A DNA stretch of 64,000 nucleotides from Heliocidaris erythrogramma (Eukaryota; Echinodermata; Echinoidea; Camarodonta; Echinometridae). The stretch covers positions 11,415,725 through 11,479,724 of the forward strand of contig CM046866.1 in NCBI GenBank assembly GCA_025617745.1, in the 5' to 3' direction. The position numbers were made by a program, and so were the translations under genes. Shown here piece by piece: positions 39,611 to 45,138 of the stretch. Position 1 is the stretch's first letter, and every line of letters begins with the position of its first letter. Under the pieces are notes generated by a model that worked only from the letters and a program-made list of their open reading frames with translations, was not told the DNA's origin and made no database searches.

Positions 39611-40005
39611 ATAATAATAATAATAATAATAAAAAATAATAATAATAAATTATTACATCCCTCTAAACTCTACCTATTATTATTACGTTTTAGCGCCAAA
39701 ATGCCTCCTTAAAAAAAAGAAGGAATATACAAATGCAAAACTCAAAAGAACGAAACAACATAATAAGTTATACCAGTGAATGTATTGATAACGAACGGCT
39801 TTCATGTTTGAATCGTTGAAGCCAGATTATAGTTTTTAATTTAATACAATGAATACGTCGTTTTATGTGGTTACTTACAGGTGCTGTCCGTGACTTGTCT
39901 GGTAGCTACACACTCTCCTTTTTGGTCTCCGGTGCAATGACGTCAGTAGCTGCAGTCCTCGTTATCGTCATCCTCGTCATCCGTCGTGTTAGGAGAGGTC
40001 ATTAG
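3056..40005 (+). CDS. SLC16/monocarboxylate-transporter-like MFS protein (gene model, 4 exons)
   Basis: Join of 3056-3956, 29212-29355, 34758-35807 and 39881-40005, giving 2220 nt and 739 residues. Every intron is GT..AG and phase 1. Seen: a Ser/Thr-rich cytosolic N-terminus (about 1-245), a first membrane segment near 246-270, a second exon reading through TM2-TM3 with the motif [16 protein letters not shown], the [16 protein letters not shown] segment in exon 3, a hydrophilic loop of about 130 residues between TM6 and TM7, and a C-terminal six-helix half ending with a short basic tail. Known: SLC16 proteins have 12 TM helices, a 144-bp exon at this place and an RxxLAxG-type signature. Inferred: a plasma-membrane transporter of monocarboxylates or related small molecules. 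Odd: the usual [D/E]G[G/S]WGW signature at TM1 is replaced by SKAPWLLLV, and no Asp-Arg pair is visible in TM8, so the substrate cannot be assumed to be lactate. An orphan SLC16 type is most likely. Confidence 0.85.
4389..4446. repeat. CAAGGCC-rich short repeat, copy 1
   Basis: Contains the phrase ACCCTCAAGGCCAAGGCA followed by further AAGGCC units. The same phrase recurs near 5812-5880, so it is a dispersed repeat rather than a chance run. Confidence 0.5.
5812..5880. repeat. CAAGGCC-rich short repeat, copy 2
   Basis: Repeats the phrase ACCCTCAAGGCCAAGGC found at 4399-4415, followed by further CCAAG units. Confidence 0.5.
7587..7663. repeat. Perfect 23-bp inverted repeat with 31-nt spacer
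   Basis: Arms at 7587-7609 and 7641-7663 are exact reverse complements, beginning agcgcgcgcatcctcagtca. The arms are GC-rich within AT-rich intron sequence and could form a stable cruciform or RNA hairpin. I see no flanking duplication, so it could be a relict small TIR element or a structured element. Confidence 0.75.
8011..8651. repeat. Complex inverted-repeat cluster around the tRNA gene
   Basis: A module starting aaatgtgaaagaaattgcga occurs at 8011-8085, again at 8429-8481, and as reverse complement ending at 8607. The block 8373-8481 is the near-perfect reverse complement of 8543-8651, separated by about 60 nt. A second module (gacagattgacaaatcctca at 8229) reappears inverted at 8484-8509. 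A poly(T) run (8087-8106) and a poly(A) run (8511-8521) lie in the cluster. The pattern suggests nested duplications or a foldback element formed around the tRNA. Confidence 0.7.
8121..8192 (-). tRNA. tRNA-Arg (anticodon UCU)
   Basis: Reading the minus strand, a complete cloverleaf is visible. The 7-bp acceptor stem GTCTCCG pairs with CGGAGAC. The D arm is GTCT/AGGC. The anticodon stem TTGGC/GCCAA has loop GTTCTAA, giving anticodon TCT. The T arm is CCGGG-TTCGATT-CCCGG and the discriminator base is A. The total is 72 nt with no intron. The internal promoters TGGTCTAGTGG (A box) and GGTTCGATTCC (B box) are intact, and a run of five T follows on the minus strand as a Pol III terminator. It sits in duplicated sequence, so a transposed copy cannot be excluded. 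Confidence 0.85.
8751..8875. mobile_element. 125-bp TIR element (MITE-like)
   Basis: The left end ctaaaggctacattagctgg and the right end ccagctgatgtaccctttag are inverted repeats with a few mismatches. Inside, acattagctggacag is mirrored again by ctgtccagctaatgt. It is flanked by AT-rich microsatellite and has no coding capacity. Confidence 0.7.
9351..9526. mobile_element. 176-bp TIR element with TAA target-site duplication
   Basis: The ends TGGGGTGCTGCAAGAAAGTT (left) and AACTTTCTTGCAACACCCCA (right) are inverted repeats that extend inward through the gcaatcgattgcaa-like segment. TAA at 9348-9350 and at 9527-9529 flanks the element directly. A 3-bp duplication of this type fits PIF/Harbinger-type MITEs. 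The superfamily is inferred. Confidence 0.75.
9539..10262. mobile_element. About 0.72-kb non-autonomous element with long TIRs
   Basis: About 65 bp at the left (gtcccgcatc...tagttggttcactttttt) match the reverse complement of the right end (aaaaaagtgaaccaactaga...ggtgttaagtgatgcgtgac). The interior has no open frame of note. It lies 12 bp beyond the previous element, so two insertions sit nearly side by side. Confidence 0.65.
10767..10797. repeat. (AT)n microsatellite
   Basis: Uninterrupted AT dinucleotides. A longer run follows at 10943-11022. Confidence 0.9.
10943..11022. repeat. (AT)n microsatellite, long
   Basis: About 80 bases of AT dinucleotides broken once by AAA. The minus-strand frame reading Ile-Tyr repeats is an artefact. 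Confidence 0.95.
11225..11973. mobile_element. 749-bp element with perfect 25-bp TIRs and TA duplication
   Basis: The left end CTGAACTACAAAAGAAACG... (11225-11249) is an exact reverse complement of the right end (11949-11973). TA lies immediately outside both ends (11223-11224, 11974-11975), as expected for Tc1/mariner-type integration, though the local sequence is TA-rich. No transposase remains. A second inverted-repeat unit (11275-11856) fills most of the interior. Confidence 0.8.
11275..11856. mobile_element. Nested inverted-repeat unit inside the TA-flanked element
   Basis: CACTGTTAAAAAAT at 11275 faces ATTTTTTACAGTG ending at 11856. Inside, variants of TTTTACAGGAAA and its complement recur several times. 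It appears to be a second non-autonomous element nested in the first, or an internal domain of the same element. Confidence 0.5.
12305..13216. mobile_element. About 0.91-kb foldback-type element
   Basis: GTTAAAGGAGAATTA (12305-12319) is mirrored exactly by TAATTCTCCTTTAAC (13202-13216). Further in, catgggggctgccatttt at 12459 faces aaaatggcagcccccatg at 13029, so two spaced inverted pairs share one axis. No coding frame is visible. A poly(G) run lies just to the left (12251-12262). Confidence 0.6.
13294..13532. mobile_element. GACCTGTTTACTAA MITE family, copy 1
   Basis: The ends GACCTGTTTACTAA and TTAGTAAACAGGCC are inverted. The interior contains gcttgccaaaggcttgcctg and gacatagcaacaa. A second copy of the same family, with the same internal phrases, lies at 53242-53473, which supports a mobile family rather than a local inversion. 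Confidence 0.75.
14150..14500. repeat. Polypyrimidine (CTT/TTC) tract
   Basis: About 350 bases are almost purely C and T on the plus strand, dominated by TTC and TCC units. Long open frames on both strands here (Phe/Leu-rich or Lys/Arg-rich) are compositional artefacts. Such tracts can form triplex DNA. Confidence 0.9.
14737..15055. repeat. TTCGGAATTATGAACC-type array, locus 2
   Basis: More than ten units such as cggaattatgaaccttcgga and ttcggaaatatgaaccc are arranged in tandem with drift. It is the same family as 983-1245 and 54574-55160. Confidence 0.8.
15272..15371. repeat. Perfect palindrome, 47-bp arms and 6-nt loop
   Basis: Arm 15272-15318 (starting tttgtaaacaaattttttag) is an exact reverse complement of 15325-15371, with loop TATGCT. 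A direct repeat of aatttcagctttgt lies at about 15263-15276, overlapping the left end, and again at about 15407-15420. Two 47-bp arms without a mismatch imply a recent or actively maintained origin. Confidence 0.9.
15505..15640. repeat. GCGAT-rich TIR repeat family, copy 1 (one end)
   Basis: It starts with agcccgcctcacactgcgat and continues with GCGATGCGATGCGAT units. The complementary end (atcgcacagtgtgagacggg followed by ctt) appears at about 22785, so these are pieces of one dispersed element family. Confidence 0.65.
16640..16671. repeat. (GA)n microsatellite
   Basis: A short run of GA dinucleotides next to GGGAAA units. Confidence 0.85.
19088..19250 (-). CDS. LRR gene, last exon
   Basis: The acceptor tttccttgcag precedes 19250. 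The open frame reads [20 protein letters not shown] and continues to a TGA at 19090-19088. The IxEINLxHNPI pattern is a typical last leucine-rich repeat. The frame needs one base from the previous exon, whereas exon 4 as drawn leaves two to be supplied, hence the frame doubt. Confidence 0.55.
19088..24137 (-). CDS. Leucine-rich-repeat protein, probable 5-exon gene nested in SLC16-like intron 1 (possibly a pseudogene)
   Basis: Proposed join on the minus strand: 24137-24074, 22488-22444, 20800-20670, 20053-19895, 19250-19088. The first three junctions agree in phase with GT..AG signals. The N-terminus (motif [14 protein letters not shown]) resembles the start of a SAM-like helical domain, but this is weak. 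The third exon has cysteines in a CTHCNV stretch. Exon 4 reads a clear LRR ([19 protein letters not shown], then LRILDLTD). Exon 5 reads [10 protein letters not shown] and ends HMD-stop. Odd: within exon 4 the frame changes after IYQMTGI, and the junction to exon 5 is one base off, so two frame corrections are needed. It could be a recent pseudogene, have small sequence errors, or have splice sites I misplaced. Function unknown; LRR proteins generally bind other proteins. Confidence 0.5.
19671..19870 (-). mobile_element. tRNA-derived SINE
   Basis: Read on the minus strand, a tRNA-like head has A box TGGATCAGTGG and B box GGTTCGTATCC. It is followed by the tRNA-unrelated body with ctttggcaagacgttaatc, ccactctccacccaggtg and aaatgggtacccggtagg. 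This layout is typical of the tRNA-derived SINEs common in sea urchins and other deuterostomes (recognised from general knowledge; no search was run). It sits in the last intron of the LRR gene, in the same orientation. Confidence 0.8.
19895..20053 (-). CDS. LRR gene, exon 4 (frame-shifted)
   Basis: It is bounded by acatctcag|ATA at the start and ATCACAG|gtatgt at the end (159 bp). It reads [12 protein letters not shown], then after a 1-base loss or 2-base gain reads [20 protein letters not shown] and [12 protein letters not shown]. Removing CT at ATCCTATAG would restore a continuous leucine-rich repeat, which pinpoints the likely lesion. Confidence 0.55.
20670..20800 (-). CDS. LRR gene, exon 3
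   Basis: It starts after ttttcatag and ends CTG|gtaaga, 131 bp, phase 1 to phase 0. The open frame reads [20 protein letters not shown] and then a [15 protein letters not shown] segment. I do not recognise the domain. It joins in phase to the proposed exon 2. Confidence 0.45.
21486..21760. other. GC-richer unexplained block
   Basis: Between AT-rich flanks, about 200 bases are clearly GC-richer, include an open minus-strand frame of about 65 codons ([20 protein letters not shown]) and end in a CT run. I recognise neither a gene nor a repeat. It may be a fragment of an inserted element. Confidence 0.2.
21791..21832. repeat. CTAGTA short tandem repeat
   Basis: Several CTAGTA/CTAGAC units in tandem. 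Confidence 0.7.
22444..22488 (-). CDS. LRR gene, proposed exon 2
   Basis: 45 bp between cgtgacag and AACC|gtaagt. It reads [15 protein letters not shown] and is phase-compatible with both neighbours. The acceptor has a poor pyrimidine tract, so the start could lie further upstream. Confidence 0.35.
22600..22806. repeat. GCGAT-rich TIR repeat family, copy 2
   Basis: TCGCATCGCATCGCA units open the block, and the right end atcgcacagtgtgagacggg is the inverse of the end seen at 15505. Internal phrases such as gcgatgcgacgcgatatcgc match copy 1. Confidence 0.65.
23143..23825. repeat. Inverted CCTAATTTCGCCC boundaries around poly(C)/poly(G)
   Basis: CCTAATTTCGCCC at 23143-23155 and CTAATTTCGCCCCC at 23161 face GGGCGAAATTAA near 23615 and GGGCGAAATTAGG at 23813-23825. 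The two long homopolymer runs (C at 23170-23186, G at 23587-23616) lie on the inner side. It is probably a non-autonomous element with repeated ends. No duplication of target sequence is seen. Confidence 0.4.
23587..23616. repeat. Poly(G) tract, about 30 bases
   Basis: An uninterrupted run of G, one of more than 30 G or C runs in this window. The minus-strand frame reading poly-Pro is an artefact. Confidence 0.95.
24074..24137 (-). CDS. LRR gene, proposed first coding exon
   Basis: ATG at 24137 is followed by 21 codons ([20 protein letters not shown], then E) and the strong donor G|gtaagc at 24073. Codon choice and the near-consensus donor argue for a real exon. C/T-rich leader sequence precedes the ATG. 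The WGFEDL phrase resembles SAM-type domains but is too short to assign. Confidence 0.5.
25707..26035. repeat. Tandem repeat of about 120 bp, three degenerate units
   Basis: Each unit contains a GTGATCAC-type start, a CGTGATTCCAAGGGGAGT-like phrase, GTGAAAATTCACT, and (in the first two) GATATTCACTTG. Units begin near 25707, 25842 and 25960. GTGATCACGTGATCAC at the first boundary is palindromic. Confidence 0.65.
26775..26985. repeat. (TTA)n/(ATT)n microsatellite
   Basis: About 200 bases of TTA and ATT trinucleotides with interruptions. Confidence 0.9.
28155..28190. repeat. Poly(G) tract, about 36 bases
   Basis: The longest uninterrupted G run in the window. Its exact length in the genome is likely to be variable or poorly resolved. 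Confidence 0.95.
29212..29355 (+). CDS. SLC16-like gene, exon 2 (144 bp)
   Basis: Preceded by a T-rich tract and ataaccag, and followed by gtgatt. The length is exactly 144 bp, phase 1 on both sides, a conserved exon size in SLC16 genes. It reads [20 protein letters not shown] and [16 protein letters not shown], the TM2-TM3 region with the conserved loop KKLGPR. The donor (GCAG|gtgatt) is weaker than consensus, and a foldback element begins only 17 bp downstream. Confidence 0.9.
29373..29793. mobile_element. About 0.42-kb foldback element just after exon 2
   Basis: Almost the entire length folds on itself. AGCCCGCCTCAGACGAGGCG at the left matches, imperfectly inverted, the right end GGAGTGATCAACG...CGGGCT. 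The next inward blocks (gttgatcact, attgttcaattcaa, aggacaggag, tcatttatctgcatgcat) are all mirrored on the other side. The centre is a short loop with agagaaaagaaaaagcgaac. It has no coding capacity. The minus-strand open frame inside is incidental. Confidence 0.8.
30785..30872. repeat. Short tandem repeat, unit CATGCGTCCGGTAAATTTTT
   Basis: About four units of CATGC(G/A)TCCGGTAAAT in tandem, the last ones diverged and partly inverted. Confidence 0.75.
30941..31078. repeat. Inverted repeat, about 57-bp arms
   Basis: Arms atgatgcacatg...cggtaactatgga (30941-30998) and tccatagttacc...acctgtgcatcat (31023-31078) pair with several mismatches around a 24-nt loop. It is probably the remnant of a small TIR element. 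Confidence 0.7.
31326..31470. mobile_element. 145-bp MITE with GGGCCCGTTGCACAA ends and ATG duplication
   Basis: GGGCCCGTTGCACAAATCTT at the left faces AAGTTTTGTGCAACGGGCCC at the right. ATG at 31323-31325 and 31471-31473 is a 3-bp target-site duplication. A second element with GGGCC ends and a 3-bp CTG duplication is at 52844-52970. The superfamily is not certain; 3-bp duplications suggest PIF/Harbinger relatives. Confidence 0.85.
31745..33540 (-). mobile_element. Dead LINE (non-LTR retrotransposon) 3' fragment
   Basis: Read on the minus strand, broken frames give pieces typical of the C-terminal end of a LINE reverse-transcriptase protein: [20 protein letters not shown] followed by HGGLKM near 33510-33430, [15 protein letters not shown] with [13 protein letters not shown] near 32820-32740, [20 protein letters not shown] in the repeated block, and [20 protein letters not shown] with a stop at about 32065. 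Many stops and frameshifts intervene. The 5' part is missing (truncation near 33540) and the 3' tail ends in ataaaaatta-type sequence near 31770-31745. The clade (L1/Tx1-like) is inferred from the NFIWRG..GGLK pattern. Confidence 0.75.
32172..32717. repeat. Three tandem 182-bp units inside the LINE fragment
   Basis: gcattgtatatcatattttt begins at 32172, 32354 and 32536, and the three units are almost identical (one visible base difference, ttaccac versus ttgccac). The unit contains the frame coding for [12 protein letters not shown] recent triplication therefore occurred within an old, broken LINE. Confidence 0.9.
34758..35807 (+). CDS. SLC16-like gene, exon 3 (TM4-TM6, loop, TM7-TM11)
   Basis: The acceptor tttgcag precedes 34758 and the donor gtatga follows 35807. 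The 1050-bp exon opens with [19 protein letters not shown], a classic SLC16 TM4-loop, then [11 protein letters not shown] basic and polar loop follows (about 130 residues, several Cys). The second half has hydrophobic segments near 560, 590, 620, 650 and 680, with [13 protein letters not shown] and an Ala/Gly-rich TM11 ([19 protein letters not shown]). The splice phase (1) matches both neighbours. Confidence 0.93.
36119..36533. mobile_element. TAACCCTTTC-ended element, copy 1
   Basis: The ends TAACCCTTTCAAGACAATTG and CCTGTCCTGAAAGGGTTA are inverted over about 16 bp. A second copy with the same interior (ataccagatgca, gaccatattgcgtttgatg, accatgtagcact) lies at 46151-46546. This is a non-autonomous DNA element family. 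No ORF is present. Confidence 0.8.
37342..37380. repeat. GGGGCGGATCCAGGATTT plus poly(G) short repeat
   Basis: The phrase aggggcggatccaggatttt runs into about 14 G. Variants occur near 600, 24739, 25243, 59305 and 60414 (gtggcgta followed by g/t and ccagg or tagg). It is a recurrent short repeat in this window. Confidence 0.6.
38083..38105. repeat. Poly(G) tract, about 23 bases
   Basis: An uninterrupted run of G after GGAGGA. Confidence 0.95.
39247..39640. repeat. (ACTAAT)n / (AAT)n array
   Basis: About 400 bases of ACTAAT hexamers with AATACT variants, then ACT and AAT trinucleotides. A 162-codon open frame of Ile/Leu runs through it and is an artefact. It ends about 240 bp upstream of the last transporter exon. 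Confidence 0.95.
39881..40005 (+). CDS. SLC16-like gene, last exon (TM12 and C-terminus)
   Basis: The acceptor tggttacttacag precedes 39881. It continues codon GGT split across the junction and reads [19 protein letters not shown], a typical SLC16 'D.TGSY...F...G' pattern before TM12, then a Val/Ile-rich helix and RRVRRGH with stop TAG at 40003-40005. The cytosolic tail is only about 7 residues, shorter than that of MCT1-4. Confidence 0.92.
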
Positions 40006-40501
40006 AGGGAGCCTGTCAAGAACTGACGAATCGCCTCTTCTTCCATGTGATGCTGCCGACTGCAACCTCTACCAAATGCTCTTTGCCTCTACTCTCTTAC
40101 GATAGAGCTGCAGTGGTTAAGAGTATGGCAGCTCTTTTTCAGAACGAAGACATGTGAAGGCGTTATCTATCATACATAGATAATAATTCTATCCTGTCTT
40201 GTCGGTGAATTTTACCGACAAATTTGCTCTCAGCCTATCAGATACAAGCATTTCAGTAGCTTATAACAGTTATTGCAACTTGTCATATGAAACGGGGTCT
40301 CTAGAGTGAGATACGCTGCACATATTTCAGTTCTATTAAGACACAATGGGTTAATTCACCAACTCTCACAATCCATTAGATCGCATTTGCATATTCTACG
40401 GCAATGCAATTAGGAATCCGACGACATTCGTTGCAAAACGGTTCCTACTGGCTGGGTAACTTAGGGTCAAAATTTTCGATTATTGTGACACGGAGGACAA
40501 A

Positions 40502-41215
40502 AGCACCATTTTTGGTGGGAAGCTGCCTTAGGGTATATAAAAAGATTTTAGTCGAGGAGCCCGCGCGAAATTATGTGCGTAACCACGGCAACAGGCAAAT
40601 ATCCAAGATAACCGCCATTTATGGTAGTCTTCGGCCACGTATAAAGACAGAATTCTATTTCATGACGCTCAAAAGCAGCATTTTTGGTGTGAAGCTTGCT
40701 TGGTATATGAAATGATTTTAGCCGAGGAGCCCTCACGAAATATGTCCGTAAACCATGCAACGGGCAAATATCCAAGATAACCGCCATTTATGGTAGTCTT
40801 CGGCCACGTATAAAGACAGAATTCTATTTCATGACGCTCAAAAGCAGCATTTTTGGTGTGAAGCTTGCTTAGGGTATATGAAATGATTTCAGCCGAGGAG
40901 CCCTCACGAAATATGTCCGTAACAATGGCAACGGGCAAATATCCAAGATAACCGCCATTTATTCTAGTCTTCGGCCACGTAAGACAACATTCTATTTCAT
41001 GACACTCAAAAGCAGCATTTTTGGTGTGAATTAAGCTTTCTTAGGGTATATGAAATAATTTCAGCCGAGGAGCCCTCACGAAATATGTCCGTAACAATGG
41101 CAACGGGCAAATATCCAAGATAACCGCCATTTATGCTAGTCTTCGGCCACGTAAGACAAAATTCTATTTCATGACGCTCAAAAGCAGCATTTTTGGTGTG
41201 AAGCTTGCTTAGAAT
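40502..41215. repeat. Tandem repeat, four units of about 170 bp
   Basis: agca(g/c)catttttggtg begins at 40502, 40674, 40843, 41011 and 41183. Each unit also contains gaggagccc, gcaacgggcaaatatccaag and gtcttcggccacgta. The first unit is the most diverged. It lies 0.5 kb beyond the transporter stop. The open frames in it are artefacts of the repeat. Confidence 0.9.
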
Positions 41216-43112
41216 CCATAATAGACGCCGTTTCAAATTTCCAGTTTTCAAAATAAGATAATTTACTATAGTAAACTAATGTTTTTTCGCCATCAAAAAA
41301 CATTACATAAGATATGAAAAGGAGATATTCTGGAACCTCGCTGCCCGAATATGAGGTAATGATTGCCCGAATAGAAACTTTGAAAATTCTTAGGGATATA
41401 GGGACGCGCCGAGCTCCAGGCTCCTCCGCCCCCAGTGCCTCATATCCTATGCTTCATTGGTGCTTTATACAGCAATCACACATGCCATATATATTATATA
41501 TATTATATTTTATATTATATTTTGTAATAGTAACTTCAATAAGGTGTTATAAGTTATACCTATCAATTATTAATTTGATTTTCATTAGGGTACAAACAGT
41601 TATACATTAAATAATGATAGAGAGGGAGAGAGAGATTTTACTAGAAAAATGAATAATCGCAGTCCTAGGTATTTTAAACGATGTGATATGATATAAATGA
41701 TAGAAATAACAAAGAGCTAGATTACTCAGAAATTAAGATATCTTGGGAAGAAATCTGCATTATACTTCAAGTTCATCATGACTCCCAATAAAAAACTTAA
41801 ATGTTCGTGAAAGGAGCATCATCATGCTATCTTTTATATCTACCACACACATCAAAGACTTTTATTACTGTGTGCAGAGGTTTGTTACTGTACTTACATT
41901 CACAAACTAAACAAAAATGTATTTTATCAGATTCATGTCATTCGGTAATCCATCGGACAGAGAAGGCCTACTAAGAGGGAAGGATTGTAATATCGTCCAT
42001 ATTCCCCAATGCAATCGTGCAGTGAGTCTGTGATCCTTTATTACATGAAGACAAATTTAATGGTTTCGGAGAGGTATTTCCATTTCAATATATAAAATAT
42101 GCCATGTCTAAGTTAGTCACTTGGTAACCTAAAATACCATGTACTCGCAGTCTTTTTGCTCATTAGCCAATCCCTTCTCTTTTGCGGCTGCAAATAAAAA
42201 TCAATTATTAGAAGCATCAAGACTGATCGAGAAAAAAAGAGAGTAAAAATATATCTCACTCGTGACTATAAAAACACCTAGGAATGAGTGGAACGCGTTC
42301 TATTCTGAACTTTCTATCTTCCAATTAAAATCAAAAGGTCTTCTTTCTTGTTTTCCTACTTCTCAAATAGTACAATGGACGTGAATTTCACAAACAAGAT
42401 TCTTTATGGCTGAAAGAACATCTGGATCTTGTAACACCTCTAGTAATTGCCATGAATTTATTCCACTTTTATATAAAAAAACAATTCAGATTTTAAAAAC
42501 ACATCTGTCAATTTAAAAACATGCGGGTAAAGAACTCATTAGGGAGAAAGTTTCGAGAGATATATGAAAGACTGGCAAAAAAAGAAGAAAAATGTAAAAT
42601 GTAAAATGTGGGGAGCCTAAATAAAAAGCATTGCTTGTAAATGATTAGGCTCCCGCATAGAGTAAGTAATTTTGATTAGGATGCAATAAAAAGCGAAACG
42701 GATTAGAAGTATCAGATTCACAAAAGAAGAACAAACCTCAGAATGTGGAGTAAGAAAACGAAAAAGACGATTCTACCATGGATTAAGGCAAGGTGAGGCA
42801 GAACAAAAGATGTTATGTTGGTAAGATGGTACGAGTCAGAACATACACTTACGGAAACCATACACAAGTTTGATTGCGACCCATACAACTTTAAATCATA
42901 TGGATGGGACTGGGCATAAATATAGTGAGTAAATCAGCTAAATGTGATCAAAATGTTAAAGGCAAGAACAAGCGTTATATGTACAATATATCAAGAAAAT
43001 TTTTACCTTAGTGTATTCTCCAGGTGACACTTATAGTTAATGGCAAAAGATTATTAGAATTAAAATATTAGTGTGATATGATGATGTTTTTGCATAACCA
43101 CTTGTGCTTTCT

Positions 43113-43402
43113 TTCCTATGTGATCTACAAAAATAAGTCCAGTATTGTCTCTTTTTGGGATTAGGTTGGAAGCTCTATCAGTATTAAAGGATTATTTTGT
43201 TATGGCATTTGAGTATGTTGTACATGTATACACTCAGCCGTTTTTTATACTTATGCTTTCATTCCTATGTGATCTACAAAAATAAGTCCAGTATTGTCTC
43301 TTTTTGGGATTAGGTTGGAAGCTCTATCAGTATTAAAGGATTATTTTGTTATGACATTTGAGTATGTTGTACATGTATACACTCAGCCGTTTTTTATACT
43401 TA
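43113..43402. repeat. Tandem duplication, 149-bp period
   Basis: ttcctatgtgatctacaaaa begins at 43113 and 43262, and both copies run through tattgtctctttttgggatt to cagccgttttttatacttat almost unchanged. Confidence 0.9.
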
Positions 43403-44762
43403 TGCATTTACATCTCGTAGTCCCATTTTGTAATGTATATTGTATCTAAACTTATGTAAGCCTGCATTTAATATGTACAATTGGATATGAAAGCACCAAT
43501 AAAAAAGTCGGAATTTCTCGATTGCAGTTATGTTTAAAGTGCAGTTCAGACCGCACTGATAACGATAACGATAACGATATTTATTTTTAATAATAATTTT
43601 CTATACATATAAAAATTAATCTCTGAAGAGATTAAATCGAAAGCGCTTGTGAATTTTTATAAAAACATGCTTCTTGTGTGTGTATTCTATATGATGTTGT
43701 GAACTTTATTTTTCTACATATATATATATATATATATACACTTATAATTTTCTATACATTTTGATAATTGTGTTATGTACATCAACTAAAAATGAAGTTG
43801 TATGATTTTCATTTGTACTGAATGAATGCAATAAAGAATGCTACAAAAAAATAAAATAAAAAATAAAGGTACACCCTAGAGCTGCTCTACTATTAAAGAC
43901 CTCAGCCTGACCCAAAACAACCATAGTATATTGACGTAAAGCTTAGTAAACAAAGAATATAATTACCCTGGGTATTCATAAATTTTCGTCTCCGTTTATC
44001 CATAAAAAATAAAAAAGATAATTTTTTTTGGTCCGCCCCCTCCCTATTGCGTAACAAGAGAGGAAACTGCAGGGGGTCGCTAGACGTGTGACGACATGTC
44101 ATGTATACAGCTCCGAGTGCGTCTACACGATATGTCGTCATCAAATTTTCACCCCCGCAAAGTAGCGTTCCTCAGAGACGGGGCCCTCGTCAGAAAAACC
44201 ACCGGGGCTCAACATTCGGGACGCTGTTACTCATTCCACAGGAAACGGAATCTCATGAAGTTGGTTTCAATTTGTTCAGAAAATATATAGCTCCCCGTGG
44301 ATGAATAAAGTGTATATTTCAAAATTCGGTCAGGCTGAGGTCTTTAACAGACACACGAATACTCACACTTACACAATCATATATGGTTATCGGACAAATG
44401 TGACCAACCCTTTAATACAGCTGCACTACCACGAGCATGCATACTCACACAACAGAGTAGGGTGTGCCTTTAACTGAAAATTTTTGTTATTGTTACCATG
44501 ATCGGCGAGGTATATGCTTTCAGTATTACACTAATTTTGTTTTGCATAATGTTATGTTTGTTCTCCAGCATATATAATATATAAAAGTCACAACAAACCA
44601 TTTAATGATAAAGAACTCTGGATATGACCTTTAGTCATTTCTTTTTTCGTGTGGTTCTCGTTAAAGAGAATATTGAGTTCGGGTAAAGGTGAAACATAAT
44701 TGTGAGCTTTCTTTTTCTTTCCACAATAGTTTGGAAGTAAATCATAGAAGAAGTGTTCCCTT

Positions 44763-45138
44763 CACACTTAGAAATAAAGGTACAATGTTGCACCCTTCAA
44801 ATGCAACACTGGCAGCACCTTTTTGGGTGCAACTTTGCACCCTAAGAAGCTTTTTGCACCTTTAAGGGTGCAGTTAGCTACATTTTGCACCCTTAAAGGG
44901 TGCAGAGTTGTACCTTTTAGAAAAGGTACAAATTTGCACCCTTTGGATGCAAAATTTTCTGCACCCTTAAAGGTGCAAAGTTGCACCTTTTAGGGTGCAA
45001 ACGGGCATTAAAGGGTGCAAACAAGAACAAAAAGGTGCATTTTTGCACCCTTTTCATGTAGGGTGCAAGATTGCACCCAAAAAGGTGCTGCCAGTGTTGC
45101 ATTTAGGGTGCAAACCTGAACCTTTTTTTCTAAGTGTG
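44763..45138. mobile_element. 376-bp TIR element with CACACTTAGAAA ends
   Basis: CACACTTAGAAATAAAGGTA (left) and the inverse of CTTTTTTTCTAAGTGTG (right) are TIRs that extend for about 65 bp through atgcaacactggcagcacct. The interior is built of AAAGGTGCA and TGCACCCTT units in both orientations. This end sequence is widespread among animal non-autonomous elements as far as I recall, but I have run no search. Confidence 0.8.

Larger units (their letters stand above)
35808..39880. other. Intron 3 of the SLC16-like gene
   Basis: 4.07 kb holding a TAACCCTTTC-ended element, three G-run repeats, GGGTGGTGTAGGAGTGGTG tandem units (37060-37105) and a long (ACTAAT)n array that ends about 230 bp before exon 4. 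Otherwise AT-rich. Confidence 0.8.

Noticed and set aside
39224-39712. 162-codon Ile/Leu open frame
   Set aside because: It is a direct translation of the (ACTAAT)n array.
40548-41251. Overlapping minus-strand frames with repeated LHTKNAAFERHEIEFCL
   Set aside because: They come from the roughly 170-bp tandem array and are broken at each unit by frame changes.
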